The translations under genes and the position numbers were made by a program. Of a DNA stretch of 64,000 nucleotides, positions 11,531 to 22,346 are shown piece by piece; the stretch's first letter is position 1, and every line of letters starts with the position of its first letter. The notes under the pieces were generated by a model. The model made no database searches. It worked only from the letters and a program-made list of their open reading frames with translations, and was not told the origin of the DNA. Where the stretch lies: contig JAUCBJ010003676.1 in NCBI GenBank assembly GCA_032718475.1, positions 1-64,000 of the forward strand, written 5' to 3'. Origin of the DNA: Nemertoderma westbladi. Lineage: Eukaryota; Xenacoelomorpha; Nemertodermatida; Nemertodermatidae.

Positions 11531-12460
11531 AAAATTCGAGCAATTTTTTTAGTTTTGCAATTGTTCATCTGTTATAACATTTCTTAAACAGTGCATTTTT
11601 TTTTTGAAAATTTGAAAATTATTTGAAAAAATAGCGGTATTTTGCCTGAAAACAAAATTATCACAATTCAAAATAGTTTACCCAAAATGTATCTTACACT
11701 TTTTTTCTACCTAGCGCTCTTTGATTCAGTAAGCAATTCATAATGTTGACTTCCAAGCCAGTAGTACTCATTGTACATACTGTAGGTATATAGAGGCATT
11801 GAAACAGCTACAAATTAATTTGAAATTTACTGCAGATAACATTAGGATATAGATAATGTGTTGTTAGCATTGACCCATTATGATGTTGGTGAACAACTAA
11901 CTGTAAATGAAAGAAATTAACTTCATTAACTTTTTCATGCTTATCCTGATGTTTTTGTTAAAACGGAATATGATATTGTCAGAATAGATGGTATAACCTA
12001 CATCATAAAGACACGAAGTGCCTCCCCTATCCATTCTTAATCTTTCAGACACCCAGAAGCATTAAAATATGAAATTAAATTACAAGTCGAGGAGTTGTTA
12101 AAATAATAATTAGCCGTATAAATCGATTTAACTACCTGTTGTTGACCTGTTGCTGTTGTTACCTGTCTTGTTTGTGGAGACACTACCCGTATTGTGGAAA
12201 CTATGACCCTGTGGTACCTTTTACCATAAGCGATACCGAAATACTACTAACTCTATAATATATTACTACAATAAAATATATACCAGGCGGGTTTATTATT
12301 CAATTATAAACATTATATTAATGCAAAATGCATTCGGATATATTTCAGTTAAATTAATAAACTTACTGAACAGTTCCTAATTCAAAATAAAACAGGATAT
12401 TTTTTAACTTTTGAAGTTGCTTTGTTTCCCATATTATTAGGCTATTTCAATCTGAGATGT

Positions 12461-12841
12461 TTAATTTTGCCCAATAAGACACCGCCACCACTCATCTCTG
12501 CAATCCTTTGTTCCAAAATACAGATCCCGATATTTTCTCGAAATCTTATCCTTTAGCGACGACAACGACGTAACAGAATCTTTCGACGGCGATTTCTTTA
12601 TTCGTATTCCATATCGGATACCTTTTGACTCATCTCCCTCTAGCTGCTCCAAGTCTGTCGCCTTTATAGAGACTATGTCCTCCGTTTTCGTATCGATACT
12701 GTATTGGTCTGGCAGCAATGTCAGCTGTTGGCCGATTGTGTCTCCAGTTCCGGAATGCAATTCACCCCAGTATTTATTTTGTTTAAACTGGTGTTTGTAA
12801 ATTTCTCCTTCTATAGCAAAATTATATTCATTGTAGTCAAC
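12461..12841 (-). CDS. Unrecognised host protein, 3' exon (exon 2)
   Basis: Terminal coding exon of 127 codons including the stop. Its 3' splice site is TATATATTTCAG, reading down into GTTGACTAC at 12841. It joins exon 1 (20406-20894) in phase 0, giving a protein of about 289 aa. The segment is acidic to mixed, with a Ser/Lys-rich stretch (KKSPSKDSVTSLSSLKDKISRKY) and the C-terminus YFGTKDCRDEWWRCLIGQN. That end resembles the last strand and Trp-containing helix of PH-like folds, but this is only a resemblance. No family is assigned. Coding status rests on a well-formed splice pair, an open frame on both sides and non-repetitive composition. Confidence 0.6.
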   Translation of the reverse strand, partial: VDYNEYNFAIEGEIYKHQFKQNKYWGELHSGTGDTIGQQLTLLPDQYSIDTKTEDIVSIKATDLEQLEGDESKGIRYGIRIKKSPSKDSVTSLSSLKDKISRKYRDLYFGTKDCRDEWWRCLIGQN

Positions 12842-14287
12842 CTGAAATATATAGAATTATGATTTTGTACTGTAATTATTGAAAAATGCTACTACGGATT
12901 AGTGTGGTAGTTACCTGGTAGTTATATAAGTAAATACATCATGGGCCGTGTTATTATTTTCGTTTGACACACACACCCCATATTTGTCTCTAAATCTTTA
13001 ACAAGATTGCTTGAAAATACACAACAATCCCCTAACAGACTGAATGTATACATATATGCAAGATTACAGACTGTAAGATTGCAATGTTCTAGAGTTACTA
13101 TGCGGAAATAATAACTTATGCCTTTCGTCAGCAAATATAGGCCTACCTTGTATAATAATTACCTACCACTAAACTGCCCGCCGCCTTTGTATATAATTAT
13201 ACAGGTTAATTTGCTTCTGGAACAGCATCAGTCAGTGATTATTCGGTTTCATTCGCTTCATAAGTTATTATTTCTGCATATTATAATTCTATAACATGCA
13301 ATCTTGTATTGTACAGTACCATTTTAATTATCCATTCCCCTGGATACAAATGTACCAACTTTTATCCATGTCTTCCTCATTGCACACAATGTAGACCTGT
13401 ACCTACTTGGAAAGTCAAACTACCCTTAAAACCAGACATTATGGCACTTGGATATATATAACGGTAGTTGGCTAGCTTTGAAGAGCGCCGCTGTCCCATA
13501 GGGCTAATGTAAAAGTACTCTCTCTTGGAAGACGATTTTCTGAGTAGATACACTTGGAACCAAATGTCCCAATGTGGGTCCAGGGGAATGGATAATTAAA
13601 TTTGTACTGTATGCATATACAGTAGTCTGACCATATCGACAAAAAGTTAATTTTTACGACAGTTTTTTTATTAATAGCCAATTTCTAAGAAAAACAGTCT
13701 AAGTACCGGTAACCTGGAAAATGGGTGGGTGTTATACAACATTTTTTTAGTTTCCGTAGCAAATAGGACTAGGGGAAAATTAACAATAAACATTATTGTT
13801 AATCTGGGTGGTCAGACAAGACCAGAACCATCCACAAACCTACTGGAAATGGCCTCCAGCCAACCTGCAGACAGAGCGAGTTGACACGCAATAGCGCAAA
13901 CAGACGTCGTCTCCTGTCGCCATCCAACACGAAAACAAAGCCTCGGTCCTTAAGCAAGGTGTCTGATCTCTATATCGGACCACCCATTTGTGGTGCCACC
14001 GATAAGGGGTGAAGGAGGTCCGCAAACACTACTGCACTGGAACTTATTGTCCCTTACTCGTTGGTCAAAGAAGAAGTCCAAAGATTCCGTGAGCATATTT
14101 ATTATGGGAATTGTAATAAGTTTTCATTGGCTCCACACACTCTTTGCACTGTGTTGGGAGATCTGGTGGTGTGAAGCCATATCTCAAGCAGAGTTTGTCT
14201 CATAAGTCCTCCGGGTCTAGGTCCGTGTTTATGACCTAATTTATCATCAATTGATTACGGGACATCAGCCAGGGTCTATGAAGAAGG

Positions 14288-14735
14288 AAATGTCTGATCG
14301 TATGAACATAGTCTCAAACGATGGTATGCTTGAGCATGTGGACGACTTCTGATACCTGGGATCATGGATCCGGAAGTCAGGTGAGGACCTTCGGCAGGGG
14401 CAGCCTTGAATAGGCTTTCCAGGATTTGGAAGTCACATAGAATTAATCGGAAACTTAAGGTCCGATTATTTATAGCAGCAATAGTTCCAGTACTCCTCTA
14501 TGGGAGTCTATCTAACTACTGAAGACACCAAATCTCTGTATGGCACATTCACAAGAATGTTACGTCGGGTTTACTGTGTCAAGTACAATGCACACATCTC
14601 CAACCAGACTCTGATTCGATTGCCAATTGCATGGTGGTGGCAAGTATTTTTGTTAAACCAGCATAGCACCTCAATGTGCAGCTTTAACGCAGCAGGCCGA
14701 TTATATATATATATATATGAGTACTGGTTCTACTG
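14288..14735 (+). pseudogene. LINE reverse transcriptase relic (3' part)
   Basis: Close copy of the 3' half of the intact LINE at 30265-32057 (matches 31391-31735 and its last bases). It shares the block around GATGGTATGCTTGAGCATGT and the segment for LKVRLF...ILLYGS. Stops and deletions break the frame. The 3' end AGCAGGCCGAT is followed by a (TA)n tail, where the intact copy has a (GTA)n tail. It lies in the intron of the unknown gene. Confidence 0.75.
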
Positions 14736-15329
14736 CTGCTCTTAATAATTCAACCTTATGATTCCTATGTATTACACGTCGACCTTCCCTTGATATAGAT
14801 CCCTGGTTATTGAGATGCACTTTGATTGGGCGTTGAAAGTATGTAAGGAATGGAGAAAGTAGGTGAAATAGGCGAAGTGTAGTGTAGAATAGCCTGTGAC
14901 AGACACAAACACACACCCCACCGCCGCCGCCATTTCAATTTTTAGAAATAGAAAGTAAAGTACTGCGAATGTTAACACAACACATACTTATAGACGAAAC
15001 TACATTATATGCAAATAAAGAGGATGTCTACTTACAATTATAGACTTTCATTTTTATATCTAGTAGAATTTGTCTAGACTCACAATAGTAGCAACTCAGT
15101 GTATACATTTAATTCTATAAATGGGTCCGTTAATGTGCATTGTTCAACTATATTTTTATCGCAAACAACACCGAAAGGATATATTATATAATAACGCAGT
15201 TATGGAATTATATTTTAGCCATTATCTTTTATTTACGTAAAACTATATACAAAATATGTTGCTTAGCAGTTCTCATCTCTATTACAATCCAAACTGACGC
15301 TCTCGGATTTTAAAAACGAATGGTTTTTA

Positions 15330-15630
15330 CACCAAATTAAATGTTTTTTTTCACTATATAATTTTCACTAAAACATATATTCCTCCACTGAAATATATTA
15401 ATCATCACTAAAAAATATTTTTTTATCAACAACAATATAGCTATAACCTGTTCTATTGAATAACATGCCACTGTAACCTGCTCCTGTCCCTTATTTATTG
15501 ATAATATATTTAAGCGAAAATTAATATATTTTAGTGATTATTAATATATTTCAGTGATTTTTAATATTTTACTTTGAAAATTAATATTTTATTGATTTTC
15601 ATGTTTATATTTAGTGAAAAAATATTATTT
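15330..15630. repeat. AT-rich inverted repeat region
   Basis: CACTAAAAAATATTTTT-type sequence on the left is mirrored by AGTGAAAAAATATTATTTTTTT on the right. Between them are several copies of TTAATATATTTCAGTGAT in both orientations. The region could fold into a long imperfect hairpin. No gene seen. Confidence 0.4.
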
Positions 15631-15859
15631 TTTTAGCAGGTTGATGAATGACTGCCTTTTAAAACGGCTCGAACGAAGTTAGTAACTTAGTTACCCTTCA
15701 ATTGAATTTGTATCCCATTAGGGTGGCATTGTTAGCCAACGAGTATTACACCTTATACTCGTGGAAACGTATCAATACATCGCTTACGTTCGAAATCGGA
15801 AGATGATTGGCTGATGAATCAGCCAGCCTGGAACCCTTCCAGGCAGTTCCACACCCAAC

Positions 15860-16050
15860 ACGCTCGTTCCTAATAGTTCCTTATCCATCCAGCTCGTTCC
15901 TAATACCTACCTATTCTTTACTAATAGTTCCTGAACGTACCAACTTTTCCTAGTTCCTGAACGTACCAACTCTTTTCTTATAGTTCCTGAACATACCAAC
16001 TCGTTCCTAATAGTTCCCGAAACTACTAGCTCTTTCCTAAATCTACCAGG
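15860..16050. repeat. Short-period repeat TAGTTCCTGAACGTACCAACT
   Basis: About six imperfect units of roughly 30 bp built from CGTTCCTAATAGTTCC and GAACGTACCAACT. Just downstream, GTAACGCTACTTGTTAGCC occurs twice (near 16250 and 16325), showing a second small duplication. Confidence 0.6.
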
Positions 16051-16602
16051 GTTGTTCTCACAAAAAGTGGCCAAAATTTTGAGAAAAAATTGTCAATTTT
16101 TTATTTGTCAAAACCATATAAATATATACATATTTCGAGAGCTCTCGATGAGGCGATTTCGAATACACTAGTGGGCCGTTTTTTTAGTAAAGTCGTAAGG
16201 TTTTATTCGCGAAAAACTAATGTCCACAATGTAACATTTTGTCCTTGGTGTAACGCTACTTGTTAGCCAATCAGAAGCCTTCATTTCACAGAACGCCCAC
16301 AATCTAACTCGTTGTCTCGAATGTAACGCTACTTGTTAGCCAATCAGTATCCAGGATTTGACATTTAAAATATATACCAGAAATTCAACAGTCACTTTAA
16401 TGTCATGTACGGATTGATTTTATATTTATACGGGTTTTTTACGGATTTATTTATCGACCCAATGGCTGAAAATAATATTTTTCAAATCAGCAAATTATTT
16501 AGTTTGTATTATTGCATACATACAGAATGAATATACATACTATTGTAACAATAATTGTACAAAATAGTTAACGGAATCCTTAAAACCATCACTGATTACA
16601 TC

Positions 16603-17103
16603 ACCCGCTCCCTAGACCCCGGACCCCTCCCAGCACCCTTAACCCGCTCCCTAGACACCGGACCCCTCCCAGCACCCTTAACCCGCTCCCTAGACCCCGG
16701 ACCCCTCCCAGCACCCTTAACCCGCTCCCTAGACCCCGGACCCCTCCCAGCACCCTTAACCCGCTCCCTAGACCCCGGACCCCATCCCAGCACCCTAAAC
16801 CCGCTCCATAGACCCCGGACCCCATCCCAGCACCCTAAACCCGCTCCATAGACCCCGGACCCCTCCCAGCACCCTTAACCCGCTCCCTAGACCCCGGAAC
16901 CCCTCCCAGCACCCTTAACCCGCTCCCTAGACCCCGGACCCCATCCCAGCACCCTTAACCCGCTCCCTAGACCCCGGAACCCCTCCCAGCACCCTTAACC
17001 CGCTCCCTAGACCCCGGACCCCCTCCCAGCACCCTTAACCCGCTCCCTAGACCCCGGACCCCATCCCAGCACCCTAAACCCGCTCCATAGACCCCGGACT
17101 CCC
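16603..17103. repeat. 39-bp GC-rich minisatellite, about 13 copies
   Basis: Tandem units built from CCCGCTCCCTAGACCCC, GGACCCCTCCCAGC and ACCCTTAA. Variants alternate between CCTCCC/CCCATCCC and CCTTAA/CCTAAA, and some units gain one base. Open frames on both strands are by-products of the repeat and are not called as genes. Lies in the large intron. Confidence 0.9.
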
Positions 17104-17319
17104 TCCTAGCAACGGGTCATTCCATGTCAAGTCCAGGGGCGGATCCAGGAATTTAAGTTCTATGGTGCGCACAATTTGTGAAGTTTATCTTTTGGTCTGG
17201 GGGTGCTGCCCAGCGGTTTCGGTAGACAGAACCCCTGTCGCCCTGGTGGGGGTAAAGGGGACGGACACCCATCCAGAAATTTAGTGTCCTCAGCATGGAC
17301 GAACAAATAGGACCATATA

Positions 17320-17795
17320 TGGACTACCAAATCTCTGGATGGCGCATTCACAATAATGTTACCCCGGGTTGTTCACTGTGTCAAGTACAATGCACACATC
17401 TCCAACCAGACACTATATAACATTGGAGGTGTCTCATTGGTTCCCCAATGCTTGACACTAGAATAAAGCCGATTCCGCATTGCAGGACATTGTTTTCGCC
17501 GTGAGGACCAGCCTGTGCACAATCTTGAGCTTTGGCAGCCCCATGGAGAAAATATGCTTAGTGGACAGCCCATGACTTGATGCCTCCTAAGGGAAACTGG
17601 CCTTGAAAATGCAGATAATCTCGCGAAAGTCATGAGGGATATGGAGTTGTGGCGGTGCAATTTTGATTGGCATAGCATTCTTAATGAGGCTACATTGGTC
17701 TTTCCAATTGTGGATTGCATGGTGGTGGAAAAATATTTTTGTTGAGCTGGCATAGCATCTCAATGTGCAGTTTCAATGCAGCAGGCCGATTATAG
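17320..17795 (+). pseudogene. LINE reverse transcriptase relic (3' end)
   Basis: Matches 31645-32045 of the intact LINE: ACCAAATCTCTGGATGGC at the start, the block for HISNQTLYNIGG, the block for GHCFRREDQPVHN, and the end GCAGGCCGAT. It ends in a (TAGA)n tail. Several in-frame stops and an extra insert before the tail show it is dead. Confidence 0.75.
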
Positions 17796-17885
17796 ATAGA
17801 TAGAAGGTCATACAAGATATCTAAATAAAGATACTACAGTAGTATACTTATACTACTACTACAGTATAATTGGCCTGTTACATTG

Positions 17886-18060
17886 CAGCTGTACATTGAG
17901 ATGCTATATCAGCTTAACAAAATGTTTGTCACCACCATGCAATCCACAATTGGAGTACTCCATTGCAGCGTGCATTAAGAATGCTATGTCGGCTTATTTG
18001 ACAAAATTGCGCGGCCACAACTTCCTACCCCACATGACTTTCGCGAGATTATTTTATTTA
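17886..18060 (-). pseudogene. LINE 3'-end relic, opposite strand
   Basis: Reverse complement of the end of the preceding relic (about 17620-17770), including ATTGTGGATTGCATGGTGG. It makes an inverted pair with that relic. No tail was recognised at the expected side. Confidence 0.65.
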
Positions 18061-18096
18061 TACTATAGTTGTTTAATTGCGACGTAGATAATGTCA

Positions 18097-18672
18097 ACAT
18101 TGATAACGACGGTCGATCTGGCTCCAGTATTTAATAACGACGGCGATCTGGCTCCAGCATTTAATAACGACGGTCGATCTGGCTCCAGTATTTAATAACG
18201 ATGGTCGATCTGGCTCCAGTATTTAATAACGACGGTCGATCTGGCTCCAGTATTTAATAACGACGGTCGATCTGGCTTCAGTACAGTATTTAATAACGAC
18301 GGCGATCTGGCTCCAGCATTTAATAACGACGGTCGATCTGGCTCCAGTATTTAATAACGATGGTCGATCTGGCTCCAGTATTTAATAACGACGGTCGATC
18401 TGGCTCCAGTATTTAATAACGACAGTCGATCTGGCTCCAGTATTTAATAACGACGGTCGATCTGGCTCCAGTATTTAATAACGACAGTCGATCTGGCTCC
18501 AGTATTTAATAACGACGGTCGATCTGGCTCCAGTTTAATAACGACGGTCGATCTGGCTCCAGTATTTAATAACGACGGTCGATCTAGCTCCAGTATTTAA
18601 TAACGACGGTCGATCTGGCTCCAGTATTTAATAACGACGGTCGATCTGGCTCCAGTATTTAATAACGACGGT
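18097..18672. repeat. 31-bp minisatellite, about 18 copies
   Basis: Tandem units combining TAATAACGACGGTCGATC and TGGCTCCAGTATT, with single-base variants (GATGG, GACAG) recurring in a patterned way that suggests block duplications. One block from 18100 to 18280 seems to repeat at 18290. No coding frame. Lies in the large intron. Confidence 0.9.
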
Positions 18673-18926
18673 TGATAATTTTATTTATCAATAACGATCT
18701 TTGTTGGTAGCTTATCGGCCGTCATAATATTACTGTACATCGAATTAAAATACCAAAAGTATGCCATACACCGAACAGTACCAACAACTATTTCAATATT
18801 TTACGAAAAAAGTTATCGAAACAATATTTTTTGTTCTGGAGGATTTTTAAAGTACTAAGATATCCAATGATAATTCATAAAATCTATCAAAAATTATTTA
18901 GTCTAGTTAAAAATATTTAGGTTTTC

Positions 18927-18948
18927 GGGGGGGGGGGGGGGGGGGGGG
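18927..18948. repeat. Poly-G run of 22
   Basis: Uninterrupted G22 in AT-rich surroundings. Confidence 0.95.
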
Positions 18949-19100
18949 TCAACTAACGCAGTCGCAGTGGTACGGTCCTAGGATAGGCGTGGGAAGAACT
19001 ATCTTATAAAAAGTTCGCAATTGGGACACATACAAACGGATTGTATCTTATTCGGCTTAACATTCAGTAGGGCCTATGATAATTAGATATATTGGTGTTC

Positions 19101-20335
19101 GGACACTTCCCCCCCCCCCCCCCCCCCCCGGACTGTTCCCCCCCGCTCAAGTAGGACACTCCCCCCCCCCCCGGACACTTCCCCCCAGACACTTCCCCCC
19201 CGGACACTTCCCCCCCGACTGTTCTTAACTTCGCACATTCGTATTTTTCATTTTGTAAGGTAAACGGACCGCTTGTATCCAGACAAGTTGTATCCAATTT
19301 TCCTTTCGTAGCTCAGAAAGTGATCTTTTGCATCCCGATTTTACATTTTATATCCAAGTTTTATTTATGGGTTTTATCAATGCAATTACATCGTATTGTT
19401 TGCTAATCTTTAAACAATTAATTAGATGACCTATAAATTCCATCCCCCGAATGATATACTGTTTTTATTAACTATAGAATTATAATAATTAATTGTTTTA
19501 ATTATATGTATTATTATGTAATAGTCTTCTTCAAATTGTAGCAGATGGGGATGAATATTATTGTTGCAATCAAAATTATACCTCTCCAGGGTAAAATCGA
19601 CATGCGTCGACCTGTATTCTGTGTTCAGCATTACATATTGATATACATATTACTATACATACTATAGTATATAGATATTATACACACTACATATTAAATT
19701 TCCTGGTTACTTGCAATATTTTTAATAGGATTTTGTTGAATTATATAATATTGTAGTAATTTATATATTAATTTGGTTAACATTCAATACAGCTCCTACT
19801 TTAGGCTTAGTCAATTTATTATCTGATGATACAAACATGAATTGATTATTTCAAAACGGTCTCAAAGTCTTTCACCACGGGCACACAGGGAAATGCCGGG
19901 GTTTGGGGGCAGCAGCCCCGAACAAAAGAAGCGGGGGTTTGGGGGCGGCAGCCCCCAAGAAAAGAAGCGGGGGTTTGGGGGCGGCAGCCCCCAAGAAAAG
20001 AAGCAGGGATTTGGGGGCGGCAGCCTCCAACAAAAGAAGCGGGGGTTTGGGGGCGGCAGCCCCCAATTAAAAGAAAAACAAACAAAATTTGACTATAAAA
20101 ATGTTTCTTTTATAATTTTGAAAAAACTTGTCTAGATACAACTTGTCCTGTAACCATCTTTAACTTTTGTTTATTGCTTTGATGCACCCAGATTAATTTT
20201 AACACTTTAACTGGGGGGCAAGTGTCCGGGGGGCAAGTGTCCGGGGAGGGGAAGTGTACGGGGGGAAGTGTCCTACTTGGGCGGGGGGAAGTGTCCGGGG
20301 GGAAACTGTCCGGGGGGGGGGGGAGTGTCCTAGAT
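19101..20335. repeat. Inverted-repeat cassette with GGACACTTCCCCC arms
   Basis: The left arm (19101-19215) is made of GGACACTTCCCCC-like units, including a C21 run. The right arm (20213-20335) is the reverse complement, with units like GGGGGGAAGTGTCC. Inside the arms a second inverted pair appears: GACAAGTTGTATCCAATT near 19280 against GATACAACTTGTCC near 20135. The interior holds a 36-bp hairpin minisatellite. It looks like a foldback or MITE-type element about 1.2 kb long; no target-site duplication was identified. Confidence 0.6.
19895..20070. repeat. 36-bp minisatellite, each unit a perfect hairpin
   Basis: Five units with an exact 36-bp period (unit starts 19931, 19967, 20003, 20039). 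Each contains TTGGGGGC-GGCA-GCCCCCAA or a near variant, an 8-bp stem with a 4-nt loop. Because 36 is a multiple of three, three frames stay open through it; those are not called as genes. Confidence 0.9.
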
Positions 20336-20405
20336 CCCATATATTGGCTTGTTTGAATTTTCTTGCGGTTATTTGGATTGTATAGTCTCAGTAACTGTAA
20401 CTTAC

Positions 20406-20894
20406 TTTCTGTCTGAACGTATCCAACAGATGTTTCCTGTAGTGCTTACTCTCTGGCTGCATGTATACCCGAGGGTGTAGAGGATGTGTCGGCTCATCAA
20501 TAAATATTACCATTCCAGGTACATCGTTGTCATTTTTACGGAATCGTTTTGTGGAGACAACACGTATGCTGACAGGCTTCTCAAAATACTTTGTAAACCA
20601 CTGGTCTTGAATTTCCCTGTTGTTTTTCTTTGCCCATCCTATGGTAACTGAGCATTTAGACTGTCCGCCATTGTAACTATCCACCATAACATTATCCGTC
20701 TTATATTTCACCCATGTGTCCTGGTCTAGATATGAGATTGTTGGAGACTTTATCGGCAGTGAAGATAAAGTCTGACCTGCTAAAGAGGATGGTTTCTCTC
20801 CGCTAGAATTTGTTGAATATATTTTTTGTTTCTTATGTTGTCCCTTTGCTGTTTCATTCACAATAGTTACTTCTTGACAATCCTCCCTAGCCAT
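20406..20894 (-). CDS. Unrecognised host protein, 5' exon (exon 1)
   Basis: First coding exon of 163 codons. The start ATG at 20892-20894 has a good context (G at -3, G at +4). The exon ends at the 5' splice site AAA|GTAAGT (intron bases 20400-20405) and joins exon 2 (12461-12841) in phase 0. The protein is soluble-looking: no signal peptide and no membrane segment. Residues 1-45 are polar and probably disordered (NETAKGQHKKQKIYSTNSSG); from about 55 on it has alternating hydrophobic and charged residues typical of a beta-rich domain (VSIRVVSTKRF, GMVIFIDEPTHPLHPRVYM). I do not recognise the family. The intron between the exons is about 7.6 kb and carries LINE relics, three minisatellites and the foldback cassette. 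The 1.1 kb beyond the start (20895-21999) holds only AT-rich sequence and a C-rich stretch near 21180-21320. Confidence 0.65.
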
Positions 20895-21999
20895 TGCGCC
20901 TGCTATTCTAATTTATATTTTTATTATGGATAGTACATAAATAAGGCTTTATTATTGAATATAGTACATGTTATCTTAGATATAGCTTTGTGTTGGAGTT
21001 GCTATTTAGAGAATAGCTAACTCGCTTCTAACAAATTTATATTACATACAGTATTGTAACAATCCCGTAAATTTGGCAAATATTCTAGAACTTGGAATTA
21101 TTCAGATGCTAGGTAATGTACTCCATCCCATTGACGAATTACGAGCCAAATAACCTTATATGTACATAATCTACCCAAACTAGAACCCCTAAACCACCGG
21201 CTCCACACCATCCCCACTCCACTCTCACCACCCTCACCACCCTCCCAGTTCCCTCACACACCCCAAACCCACAATCACCGACACCCAACGCAAACCCAAT
21301 CCGACCCAACACTGACTCAAAACGCCTAAAACTATTAATATTGTAACTTTTGATTAAATATTAATATATATGTATAATGTATATATAATTTCTACCCAAG
21401 GCACCTTCTTGCAGACAAAGATGACCAATAAACTCGACGTAAGGATATTTACAAATTCAGCAGATGTGGTTAAACCCCATAAATGCGGGAATTGTACGGG
21501 AATAACAAACAGCAATGCGCAATGGTGCAATTCATTCAACGGCAAGAAATATCGAAGACTCTGAAACAACATATTATTAAAGTTAGTGAATCATTATTCC
21601 TATTTCGGCTGTGCATGTTAAAGTTAATAAAGCAATAAAATCGATAAGTTCATTCATGCATCTCCATCCCCCCAGAGATCGATGGTGAAATAAAATTCAA
21701 AGGATAATAATGCATATGACAGAAACCCTAGGCAGTGAGTCTCACTGTGTATTAATTTGTATTTGTACAATATTATTATTTAATATTTTATACAGCCATA
21801 TATAAACTTTTTTTAAGATTTTATACGAATGTCCTTTATTTATTTTTCAAAACAACAACTTTATAGTAGAATTGATGTGGATAAAAGTCGTATAAAGTAG
21901 CATAATATAACAATCTAATCAACACGTAGTGTTATGTTGGTGAATTCTAGCAATATTGCTAGCATACTGCATCATATTATTGTTAGGAATTAAATTACA

Positions 22000-22260
22000 A
22001 TTAAAATTACATGCTCTAACTGCCAGGTCTCTCTACGGTACATATGCCAGGATGCTGCGCTGGGTGCACAACATTACCTGCACGAGGTTTTATACAACTA
22101 TGGCAGCATCTCATTGCCAAAACCCATCATCACCCTGCTGTGGGCTGCAGTGACGTCACCTGAAGCTTGCTTGGCTCTGTTTTCGCAAGATCAACCTCTA
22201 CACAACCGTGTACAGTGGCAGCCCGCTGGTGAGAATAACCGTGATGGACAGCCAGTGATT
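22000..22260 (+). pseudogene. Diverged LINE 3'-region relic
   Basis: Related to 31620-31900 of the intact LINE: CTAACTGCCAGGTCTCTCTACGG parallels the LTAEDTKSLDG region, ATGCTGCGCTGGGTGCAC parallels MLRRVHC, and GATGGACAGCCAGTGATTTTC parallels the GGQPMTF region. Much more decayed than the other relics. Confidence 0.5.
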
Positions 22261-22346
22261 TTCCATCAATTGCCTGGTCAATGATACCTGATGGTATGAA
22301 CGGTATGATGGTATAATATAGGTATAATAGGTATGAACAGGAAAAG

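Noticed and set aside
16555-16851. 98-codon Pro/Leu repeat protein
   Set aside because: Translation of the 39-bp minisatellite; shifts in unit length break the frame along the array.
19842-20135. Gly-rich 97-codon frame with GFGGGSPQEKKR repeats
   Set aside because: The 36-bp period keeps three frames open at once; the DNA hairpin explains the conservation better.
21370-21564. 64-codon frame with HKCGNCTG and NAQWCNSF
   Set aside because: Cys arrangement hints at a small zinc finger, but it is short, isolated and without flanking splice signals.
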